Of a stretch of DNA of 7,997 nt, positions 1-5,462 are shown piece after piece. The translations under genes and the position numbers were made by a program. The notes under the pieces were generated by a model. The model was given only the letters and a program-made list of their open reading frames with translations. It was not told the origin of the DNA and searched no databases. The DNA comes from Crocinitomicaceae bacterium (GTDB taxonomy: Bacteria > Bacteroidota > Bacteroidia > Flavobacteriales_D > Crocinitomicaceae), in NCBI GenBank assembly GCA_030833265.1, contig JAURHO010000072.1:1-7997 (forward strand). The letters run 5' to 3'. Position 1 is the stretch's first letter; every line of letters begins with the position of its first letter.

Positions 1-580
1 CGATTTCATAAGTTTTGAGCTCGCCACCAAAACCACTGACATCGGCCACTCCTTTTACACCAAGCAACTGCCTTCTAATGACCCAATCTTGAATAGTGCG
101 CAGATCTGAAGGACTAAACTTTTTCTCGTAACCGGGCTTTGCGCGCAAAGTATACTGGTAAATTTCTCCAAGTCCCGTACTCAAAGGTGCCATTGAAGGA
201 TCTCCAAAACCTGTTGGAATGCTATTTTTGGCTTCAGACAAGCGCTCTTGCACTTGTTGTCTGGCCCAATAAATATCGGTTTGTTCGGTAAACACAACCG
301 TAACGACACTCAGGCCAAAACGACTAAACGAACGGATTTCTTCGATCCCAGGAATGGTGGCCATGGTTTGTTCCACCGGAAAAGTAACAAAGCGTTCAAT
401 GTCTGTGGCGCTGGCAGCTGGCGCTTGGGTAACAATTTGAACTTGGTTATTAGTGATGTCTGGTACAGCATCGATGGGCAGTTGTTGCAATGAAAACAAA
501 CCCCAAACGATAAGACCAAGTGTCAATACGGCAACGATTAATTTGTTGTGTATCGACCAATGAATGATGCGATTTAACAT
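1..580 (-). CDS. CzcA/CusA-family heavy-metal efflux RND transporter, N-terminal part (cut by window edge)
   Basis: This is the inner-membrane proton-driven pump subunit of a tripartite HME-RND system that exports metal cations such as Cu+, Ag+, Zn2+, Co2+ or Cd2+. Only the first 193 residues are in the window, of about 1,000 or more usual for the family. The protein starts MLNRIIHWSIHNK, has a first membrane helix at about residues 13-30, and then a periplasmic porter segment with the hallmark LPIDAVPDITNNQVQI (about 34-49), FPVEQTMATIPGIEEIRS (about 67-84) and a WARQQVQERL-like stretch (105-114). These are typical of CzcA/CusA rather than of drug-exporting AcrB pumps. The substrate-deciding residues lie outside the window, so the metal cannot be named. 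The ATG at 580-578 is chosen because it gives the usual short cytoplasmic N-terminus. No Shine-Dalgarno sequence is evident, and a strong hairpin lies just upstream. It is probably co-transcribed with the small gene 24 nt upstream. Periplasmic adaptor and outer-membrane partner genes are expected beyond the left edge. Confidence 0.95.
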   Translation of the reverse strand, partial: MLNRIIHWSIHNKLIVAVLTLGLIVWGLFSLQQLPIDAVPDITNNQVQIVTQAPAASATDIERFVTFPVEQTMATIPGIEEIRSFSRFGLSVVTVVFTEQTDIYWARQQVQERLSEAKNSIPTGFGDPSMAPLSTGLGEIYQYTLRAKPGYEKKFSPSDLRTIQDWVIRRQLLGVKGVADVSGFGGELKTYEI

Positions 581-587
581 AAAGATT

Positions 588-632
588 TCAATTAAAATTA
601 AGTATTAGACTGCTGTACTTAATTTTAATTGA
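588..632 (-). promoter_or_regulatory. Perfect 17-bp inverted repeat at the small gene/efflux gene junction
   Basis: The arms TCAATTAAAATTAAGTA (minus strand, 632-616) and TACTTAATTTTAATTGA (604-588) are exact reverse complements separated by 11 nt. The first arm encodes the penultimate residues of the upstream small protein. Its stop codon TAA lies in the loop and the second arm fills the intergenic gap, ending 7 nt before the efflux start codon. In mRNA this would form a long AU-rich hairpin that covers the ribosome-binding region of the pump gene. The stem is AU-rich and not followed by a good U-run, so it is not a standard rho-independent terminator. Translational coupling, attenuation or mRNA processing are possible roles by inference. 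The structure is directly visible and the function is not. Confidence 0.7.
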
Positions 633-1006
633 GGTGGATGCCAAAAGTGAAAGTAATCATTGACCGCAAGATTTTGAGGCGCCACATGATTGCGTTCTTG
701 GTGCGGGTATACTACCCATGTTGTAACGGGCGTTTCAATAGGTTGAAGTTCTTGACAATAAAATTGAACGCTATGCTGAACAGTTGATTTAAAAGGTAAT
801 TCGCGGTGCTCTGAATGCGCTTCGGCAATTTGTTGGATGTAGTGTTCTTGAATGAAGTTCAAAAAACTAGGGTCTTGCGCTTCTTTTTGATAGGCTTGGT
901 AATGCTTCAGCAAAGCCTCTGTTTTAAAAAATTCAAGCCCTTGCCAGTTTGGTGCTAGAGAAAGCAGCAAAAAATAAACAGAAAGTACAAGTGCCCAAAA
1001 ACGCAT
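605..1006 (-). CDS. Small histidine-rich exported protein of unknown function, preceding a metal efflux gene
   Basis: I do not recognise this protein with certainty. From the ATG at 1006-1004 it has 133 residues. An in-frame TTG two codons upstream (1012-1010) is possible but less likely, because ATG gives a normal signal sequence beginning MRFWALVLSVYFLLLSLAP. That segment is a hydrophobic signal peptide or membrane anchor of about 18 residues. The remainder is predicted soluble and polar. It contains nine histidines in 133 residues (including EHY, AHSEHRELPFK, PHQERNH and FHFWHPP), one cysteine in QFYCQE, and ends near WHPPQLKL. From memory, small Bacteroidota proteins with a similar HY...H-LPFK...HPP layout occur beside metal efflux genes, but I cannot name a family. 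The downstream neighbour, 24 nt away on the same strand, is the CzcA/CusA-type pump, so a periplasmic metal-related role is a reasonable inference. Direct evidence for metal binding is absent. Its last codons form one arm of the inverted repeat at 588-632. Confidence 0.75.
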   Translation of the reverse strand: MRFWALVLSVYFLLLSLAPNWQGLEFFKTEALLKHYQAYQKEAQDPSFLNFIQEHYIQQIAEAHSEHRELPFKSTVQHSVQFYCQELQPIETPVTTWVVYPHQERNHVAPQNLAVNDYFHFWHPPQLKLSTAV

Positions 1007-1067
1007 AGACAAACTTACAAAAAAGAATACATAACTTCGTGCCTAGCTCTAATTCAAAACCATTCTA

Positions 1068-3029
1068 ATGAAAGCACGCATATTTATATTATTGCTGTTA
1101 CCCTTTAGCTTTTTAGCTCAACAAGCTGCTAATTCTTGCCGTGAATTCAAAGCAAGAAAAACGCAAATGCTTACAAAAAGTGCAAGTTTGACCGAAGCTG
1201 AAATTGCTAAAACCGAATTGTACGACGTTTCCTATTATTTTTTGGACCTCAACATGACCAATACCTCCACTTACTTAAGTGGTTCGGTTGAAATCCATGC
1301 CAAAGCCAAAGTAAATTTAGATACTGCACTGGTTGAGTTATTTGAATCTTTGAGCATTTCTCAGGTTCAAGTCAACGGAAGCACGGTTGCTTTCAACAGG
1401 ATTTCAAACCGCGTAAACATTCCTGTCAACGCACTTGCAAACACAGCTTTTGTACTCAAGATTTATTACGCCGGAAACCCGCCTACTGCGCAAACCAATC
1501 CTTTAGGTGGGAGTGGTTTAACTGCCGGAACATCAAACACTTGGGGAAACAAAGTGGTTTGGTCTTTATCTGAACCTTTTTCAGCCTATGAATGGTTTGC
1601 AGTCAAACAGAGCCTAACCGACAAAGCCGATTCTTGTGCGGTTCATATTACTGTTCCCGACACATTAATGGCGGGTTCCAATGGGCTGCTTGAAAATGTT
1701 GTGAGTCTTCCCAACAACAAAAAAAGATTTGAATGGAAGCATCAGCACCCCATAGATTATTACTTGATCTCTGTTGCTGTCGCTAAATACATTGACTACT
1801 CCATATATGCCAATCCTGTCGGGACTCCGAATCCCGTACTGATTCAAAATTTCATCTATGACAACCCAAATACGTTGCCCTATTTTATCGACGAAATCAA
1901 CGAAACAGCTGATTTTATAGAACTGTATGCAGCTCTTTTTGGGCCTTACCCGTTTGCCGATGAAAAATATGGCCATTGCATGGCACCAATTGGCGGAGGC
2001 ATGGAACACCAAACCATGACGACCCAAGGATTGTTTGAAAAAACGTTAACTTCTCACGAACTCGCGCATCAGTGGTGGGGAGACAACGTCACTTGCGCTT
2101 CTTGGTGCGATATCTGGCTCAATGAAGGCTTTGCCTCTTATGCTGAATATTTGATGTTGGCCAACTTGTATCCCGGTGATCAAATTGCACACATGCAACA
2201 AGTTCATCAGAGTGTTATGAATCAGGCAGGTGGTAGTGTTTGGGTACTCGATTCATTAAACGAGGCCCGCATTTTTAATGGCCGCCTCACTTATGACAAA
2301 GGCGCTGCCATTATCCATTCGATTCGCTATTTAGTCAATAATGACAGCCTCTTCTTTGATGGTTTGCGTGCGTTTCAGCAACACTATGCAGATAGCACTG
2401 CTACTGGTCTTGACTTCAAGAACTTCATGGCCAACTTTTGCAGCACAAACCTCGATGCGTTTTTTGAACAATGGTATTTTGGAGAAGGTTTTCCAACCTA
2501 TGAGGTTGTTTGGAATCAAATCGGATCCGATGTCATCATCGAAATCAATCATACGGCGTCAATGCCCACCACTACACCAACCTTTACCAACCCTTTAGAC
2601 ATCCGAATATCAAGACAAGCACAACCCGACACACTCATTCGTTTTGAGATCACTGGAAACTCAGTGAGTTATTTGCTTCCGAATCTTGGAATTGTGCAAG
2701 GCGGTATATTTATTGATCCTGCGAATTGGATCATCAATGGTTTTGGAGGTGTCTTCTTTGACGCCAATCTGACTGCGACAACAAGCATTGAAGCAACTGA
2801 AAATAATTGGCTTGCCTATCCGAATCCGACCAATGAATTTATTTATGTGGACACAAAATCACAAACACCATTCACTTTTATGTTATTTGAAAGCAATGGA
2901 AAACTCATCCAAAACGGACAACTTGAAAGCACGCAAGGTATTGATGTGCATCAACTTAAACCTGGAAGCTATATTTTACGCCTACAAAATAACACTCACA
3001 CAAGAATCCAGCTTGTAACAATAAAATAA
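1068..3029 (+). CDS. Secreted M1-family zinc aminopeptidase with type IX secretion sorting domain
   Basis: This 653-residue protein is a gluzincin peptidase predicted to remove N-terminal residues from peptides outside the cell. A signal peptide occupies residues 1 to about 17 (MKARIFILLLLPFSFLA, then Q). An M1 N-terminal beta-domain follows, with a GGGMEHQ motif at 309-315, the zinc site HELAH at 330-334 and the third zinc ligand E353 in WLNEGF. E331 is the general base, and Y409 in LTYDKGA matches the transition-state tyrosine. All catalytic residues are present. The family's usual GxMEN exopeptidase motif reads GGMEH here, which from memory is common in secreted Bacteroidota relatives. Residues about 578-653 form a type A T9SS C-terminal domain (YPNPTNEF at 584, KPGSYILRL, ending in TRIQLVTIK). 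It should therefore cross the outer membrane through the Por/Spr apparatus and be released or anchored at the surface. The protein lacks the long C-terminal helical domain of full-size M1 enzymes. No clear ribosome-binding site or promoter was found in the 61 bp separating it from the divergent gene. Confidence 0.96.
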   Translation: MKARIFILLLLPFSFLAQQAANSCREFKARKTQMLTKSASLTEAEIAKTELYDVSYYFLDLNMTNTSTYLSGSVEIHAKAKVNLDTALVELFESLSISQVQVNGSTVAFNRISNRVNIPVNALANTAFVLKIYYAGNPPTAQTNPLGGSGLTAGTSNTWGNKVVWSLSEPFSAYEWFAVKQSLTDKADSCAVHITVPDTLMAGSNGLLENVVSLPNNKKRFEWKHQHPIDYYLISVAVAKYIDYSIYANPVGTPNPVLIQNFIYDNPNTLPYFIDEINETADFIELYAALFGPYPFADEKYGHCMAPIGGGMEHQTMTTQGLFEKTLTSHELAHQWWGDNVTCASWCDIWLNEGFASYAEYLMLANLYPGDQIAHMQQVHQSVMNQAGGSVWVLDSLNEARIFNGRLTYDKGAAIIHSIRYLVNNDSLFFDGLRAFQQHYADSTATGLDFKNFMANFCSTNLDAFFEQWYFGEGFPTYEVVWNQIGSDVIIEINHTASMPTTTPTFTNPLDIRISRQAQPDTLIRFEITGNSVSYLLPNLGIVQGGIFIDPANWIINGFGGVFFDANLTATTSIEATENNWLAYPNPTNEFIYVDTKSQTPFTFMLFESNGKLIQNGQLESTQGIDVHQLKPGSYILRLQNNTHTRIQLVTIK

Positions 3030-3063
3030 ATTAACCGTCGTTGTACGCAACAAAAAAATATTT

Positions 3064-3903
3064 ATGAAAAAATTAGTTTTAAGCCTTGCCTTGATCAGTT
3101 GTGGTTTTTCTCAAGCGCAAATGAGCATTGAAGGGGTCTATTTACAATCAGGCGCCTTTTTTGGCGCAGGTAAAGCGAGCCTTGCCGATTTTCAAGCGCT
3201 AGCTCCGCAATCTGTCTTTTTGAATCAAGACTTGAGCGCCTATCAAAGTTATCCAATGTTTAATTTCGGCTTTCCAGGAGAATCTCAATCTTTAAATCTT
3301 GGGCTGCACCTTAACAAAATGCCAAATGCAACATTGCGTGTTGGCCTCATGCACATCAACCAAGGCAATGCTCTTTTTACAGGTGGTTCTTACACAGAAT
3401 CCTTTCGTATAGATACACTCACCAGTTCTCAAACCGGAGAGCAGTTCTTTGTTGATTCTTTTAGTTCACACAATTATAACGCCACCTACTCCCAAGAACA
3501 ATTGCGTCTAGATGCCTCGCTCATCTTTCGCTATAAAGCCGATAAGCGTTGGAGTTTCTATGGTGGAATTGGCGCCAACTTCGGTTTGAGTTACAACGGA
3601 GTGACAACCATTCAACACGGCGTATCACCTTATGGCAATTCTTCTGCCTTTGGATGGTTGTACAGTAGCATGAGTGGCAGCGACGAAACCGAAATTATCG
3701 AAAACAAAGGTGGCTTTGGTTTTGGTGTCTATGCGCCTCTTGGCATTGACTTTCAAGTTGGTAAAAAACGCGATTTCTTTAAGCCAATTCATTTATATAT
3801 GGAACTCAGACCAGGCTTTAATATTAATCAAATAGCAGGCCTCGGTACCAGCTTTAGTGCAGGTAATTTCTCCAATATTGGCTTGCGTTTTCATATTAAG
3901 TAA
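3064..3903 (+). CDS. Exported protein of unknown function, probable outer-membrane beta-barrel
   Basis: I do not recognise a named family in this 279-residue protein. It begins with a signal peptide (MKKLVLSLALISCGFSQA, probable cleavage before Q19). The mature part has amphipathic stretches with alternating aromatic residues and glycine-rich turns, notably WSFYGGIGANFGLSYN, GFGFGVYAPLGIDFQVG and IHLYMELRPGFNINQ. It ends in a strand-like NIGLRFHIK. This layout and the dense Tyr, Phe and Gly content fit an outer-membrane beta-barrel of roughly 8-12 strands, an inference from pattern only. LISC at residues 10-13 matches a minimal lipobox, so a lipoprotein cannot be excluded. However, the SQA-Q site gives a better ordinary signal peptide, and no acidic surface-export signal follows the cysteine. 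It starts 34 nt after the M1 peptidase gene and may be co-transcribed with it, as no clear promoter was found in the gap. A strong terminator follows 20 nt after its stop codon. Functional linkage to the peptidase is unproven. Confidence 0.85.
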   Translation: MKKLVLSLALISCGFSQAQMSIEGVYLQSGAFFGAGKASLADFQALAPQSVFLNQDLSAYQSYPMFNFGFPGESQSLNLGLHLNKMPNATLRVGLMHINQGNALFTGGSYTESFRIDTLTSSQTGEQFFVDSFSSHNYNATYSQEQLRLDASLIFRYKADKRWSFYGGIGANFGLSYNGVTTIQHGVSPYGNSSAFGWLYSSMSGSDETEIIENKGGFGFGVYAPLGIDFQVGKKRDFFKPIHLYMELRPGFNINQIAGLGTSFSAGNFSNIGLRFHIK

Positions 3904-3923
3904 TTCATAAGGATTCTAAATTG

Positions 3924-3954
3924 AAAAGCCGGGAAGATTTTCTCGGCTTTTTTT
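3924..3954 (+). terminator. Rho-independent terminator
   Basis: A 12-bp stem pairs AAAAGCCGGGAA (3924-3935) with TTCTCGGCTTTT (3940-3951), containing one G-U pair and a GATT tetraloop. Seven consecutive T residues run from 3948 to 3954. It ends the unit containing the 279-residue exported protein and isolates it from the complex I operon. Confidence 0.93.
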
Positions 3955-3984
3955 GTGTTTAAATAAAGGTAAATAGTAAATTTG
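3951..3984 (+). promoter_or_regulatory. Predicted Bacteroidota-type promoter of the nuo operon
   Basis: TAAATTTG at 3977-3984 matches the phylum's -7 consensus TAnnTTTG exactly and is followed by TGCCGC, a frequent context of this element. TTTTG at 3951-3955 can serve as the -33 element at 21 nt spacing, within the range reported for the phylum. The T-rich tail of the preceding terminator would then double as the upstream promoter box. The transcript would start at about 3988-3991 and leave a leader of about 50 nt before nuoA. Confidence 0.75.
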
Positions 3985-4040
3985 TGCCGCAATTGAAAAC
4001 CAAGTTCTGTAACTTTTGTTACGATAATTAAACTAGACCA

Positions 4041-4412
4041 ATGGAAGCAGCATCAAGCGCCAATTATTTGCCTTTACTCATGCAAATTGTAGTAGCGGCA
4101 GGTTTCGTGATTTTCACGCTGTTTGTTACACACAAACTCACCCCTAGAATTACTTCTGTCAAAAAAGACGACAACTTCGAATGTGGTATTGATGCGCAAG
4201 GAAATGCGCGTTTTCCGGTTTCGATCCGTTACTTCATGACAGCGATCTTGTTTGTTTTATTTGATGTAGAAGTTATTTTCTTCTACCCTTACGCCGTTAA
4301 CTTCTATGAACTCAAACTAGAAGGTTTATTAGCAGTCATTATGTTTGTCGGTTTTTTCTTAACCGGTTTTTACTACATCTATAAAAAAGGAGCACTAGAA
4401 TGGGAAAAATAG
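4041..4412 (+). CDS. nuoA: NADH-quinone oxidoreductase subunit A
   Basis: NuoA is a small membrane subunit of respiratory complex I (NDH-1), located beside the quinone chamber where the peripheral and membrane arms meet. The 123-residue protein has three predicted membrane helices (about 10-32, 61-84 and 93-114). The conserved loop FECG lies at 46-49, followed by RFPVSIRYFMTAILF and the FDVE motif (74-77), whose D75 and E77 correspond to the acidic pair conserved in the second helix across the family. Length and motifs are normal. It is the first gene of the nuo operon, lying about 56 nt after the predicted -7 element. The ATG at 4041 is the natural start; no clear Shine-Dalgarno sequence precedes it. 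Its last 13 nt overlap nuoB, and its 3' end also contains the ribosome-binding site of nuoB. Confidence 0.98.
   Translation: MEAASSANYLPLLMQIVVAAGFVIFTLFVTHKLTPRITSVKKDDNFECGIDAQGNARFPVSIRYFMTAILFVLFDVEVIFFYPYAVNFYELKLEGLLAVIMFVGFFLTGFYYIYKKGALEWEK
4387..4392 (+). promoter_or_regulatory. Ribosome-binding site for nuoB inside nuoA
   Basis: AAGGAG lies 7 nt before the nuoB ATG at 4400. It is the clearest Shine-Dalgarno match in the window, where most other starts have none. It supports the ATG at 4400 as the nuoB start even though this creates an overlap with nuoA. Confidence 0.7.
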
Positions 4413-4957
4413 AAGACCTCGAAACCATCAATGGTGAGGGTTATCAGCTCACCACCCTTGACAAAGCCATAGCGCTTGCCCGAGCCAACTCTGTTTGGCC
4501 TTTGCCGTTTGCAACCTCTTGCTGTGGTATTGAATTCATGGCAACCATGGGGAGCGCCTATGACCTCTCTCGTTTTGGCATGGAACGCATGTCTTTTACA
4601 CCAAGACAAGCAGACTTACTCATTGTAGCCGGAACCATTTCTAAAAAACTTGGGCCCGTTCTCAAAAGAGTTTATGAGCAAATGGCTGAGCCAAAATGGG
4701 TTTTATCTGTAGGGGCCTGTGCTTCTTCAGGTGGTATTTTTGATACTTACTCAGTACTCCAAGGGATTGACCGCATTATTCCTGTCGATGTTTACGTACC
4801 GGGTTGCCCACCAAGACCAGAACAAATCATTGAAGGCGTCATGAATATCCATGAATTGGTAAAAAAAGAATCCAACCGCAGACGCTATTCAGAAGAATAC
4901 AAACATTTATTAGGCACCTACGAAATCGACATCGATCAACATGGAGAAGCTAAATAA
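4400..4957 (+). CDS. nuoB: NADH-quinone oxidoreductase subunit B
   Basis: NuoB carries the terminal [4Fe-4S] cluster N2 of complex I, which hands electrons to the quinone bound between NuoB and NuoD. The 185-residue protein shows the four expected ligands: the tandem pair C41-C42 in TSCCGIEFM, C107 in GACASSGG and C136 in PGCPPRPE. The segment YDLSRFGMERMSFTPRQADLL, expected before the third ligand, is also intact. The last 17 nt overlap nuoC, and the start overlaps nuoA by 13 nt, so translation of nuoA, nuoB and nuoC is probably coupled. Length and all key residues are typical of a functional subunit. Confidence 0.98.
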   Translation: MGKIEDLETINGEGYQLTTLDKAIALARANSVWPLPFATSCCGIEFMATMGSAYDLSRFGMERMSFTPRQADLLIVAGTISKKLGPVLKRVYEQMAEPKWVLSVGACASSGGIFDTYSVLQGIDRIIPVDVYVPGCPPRPEQIIEGVMNIHELVKKESNRRRYSEEYKHLLGTYEIDIDQHGEAK

Positions 4958-5462
4958 CCAAGATTTTCTAGCGGCCATTCAAGCAGAATTTGGCGCTGCC
5001 GTTCTTGCTCACGAAGAAGCCTATGGCATGCTCAACATTGAAGCTGTGCCTTCAAGTATTCACCAAATGATTGCGTGGTTACAACAACACCCAAGTCTTA
5101 GCGTGAATTACCTAACCAATATAGCTGGCATTCACTATCCAGAAAACGCGAATCGCGAATTTGCAGTAGTGTATCAATTGCATTCTTGGAAAAACAACCT
5201 GCGCTTGCGCATCAAAGGTTATCTAGCCAAAGATGCTTTGCAAATTGCCACAATCACAGACTTATTTGCAGGAGCCAATTGGATGGAGCGCGAAACCTAT
5301 GATTTCTACGGTATTGAATTTACCGGGCACCCAGATCTTCGCCGCATCCTCAACATGGACGACATGGATTATTTCCCAATGCGCAAAGAATACGTTTTGG
5401 AAGACGGCACCAGAGAAGACAAAGACGACAGATTTTTCGGACGCAATACCCACGAAATATGA
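4941..5462 (+). CDS. nuoC: NADH-quinone oxidoreductase subunit C (30 kDa subunit type)
   Basis: NuoC is a structural, cofactor-free subunit of the complex I peripheral arm that contacts NuoB, NuoD and NuoI. The 173-residue protein has the alpha/beta N-terminal fold region and the signature ERETYDFYGIEFTGHP at about 116-131. This continues into the conserved LRRIL, DDMDYFPMRKEY stretch that packs on NuoD. It is encoded separately from nuoD, unlike the fused nuoCD of Escherichia coli. The ATG at 4941 overlaps the end of nuoB by 17 nt. The next in-frame ATG, M30, would remove part of the conserved N-terminal domain, so the upstream start is preferred. Its TGA overlaps the nuoD ATG in an ATGA arrangement, which favours coupled translation. 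Confidence 0.97.
   Translation: MEKLNNQDFLAAIQAEFGAAVLAHEEAYGMLNIEAVPSSIHQMIAWLQQHPSLSVNYLTNIAGIHYPENANREFAVVYQLHSWKNNLRLRIKGYLAKDALQIATITDLFAGANWMERETYDFYGIEFTGHPDLRRILNMDDMDYFPMRKEYVLEDGTREDKDDRFFGRNTHEI

Noticed and set aside
248..519. Open frames of 69-81 codons on both strands at the left end
   Set aside because: The minus-strand frame encoding the CzcA/CusA N-terminus covers the region and has strong family motifs, so the others are shadows.
1010..1017. TAAGTTTG on the minus strand, a perfect -7 element match, as promoter of the small histidine-rich gene
   Set aside because: It lies only 3 nt from the ATG, which would place the transcript start at or inside the start codon, and no TTG is found at the expected -33 distance. 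A leaderless transcript is conceivable but unsupported.
1032..1039. TAACTTCG on the plus strand as -7 element for the M1 peptidase gene
   Set aside because: It has one mismatch to TAnnTTTG and no TTG at the correct upstream spacing.
1665..2027. A 120-codon open frame on the minus strand inside the M1 peptidase gene
   Set aside because: It lies entirely opposite a well-supported gene and shows no recognisable motifs. Other antisense or out-of-frame openings within nuoB, nuoC, nuoD and nuoF (for example 6137-6466 minus and 5233-5520 plus) are rejected for the same reason.
3040..3051. GTTG-TACG-CAAC stem between the M1 peptidase and the next gene as a terminator
   Set aside because: The stem is only 4 bp and is followed by an A-run rather than a T-run on the coding strand.
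3094..3105. Lipobox LISC in the 279-residue exported protein, suggesting a lipoprotein
   Set aside because: The hydrophobic stretch before the cysteine is short, a standard SQA-Q cleavage site follows, and the mature part looks like a beta-barrel. It is kept only as an alternative.
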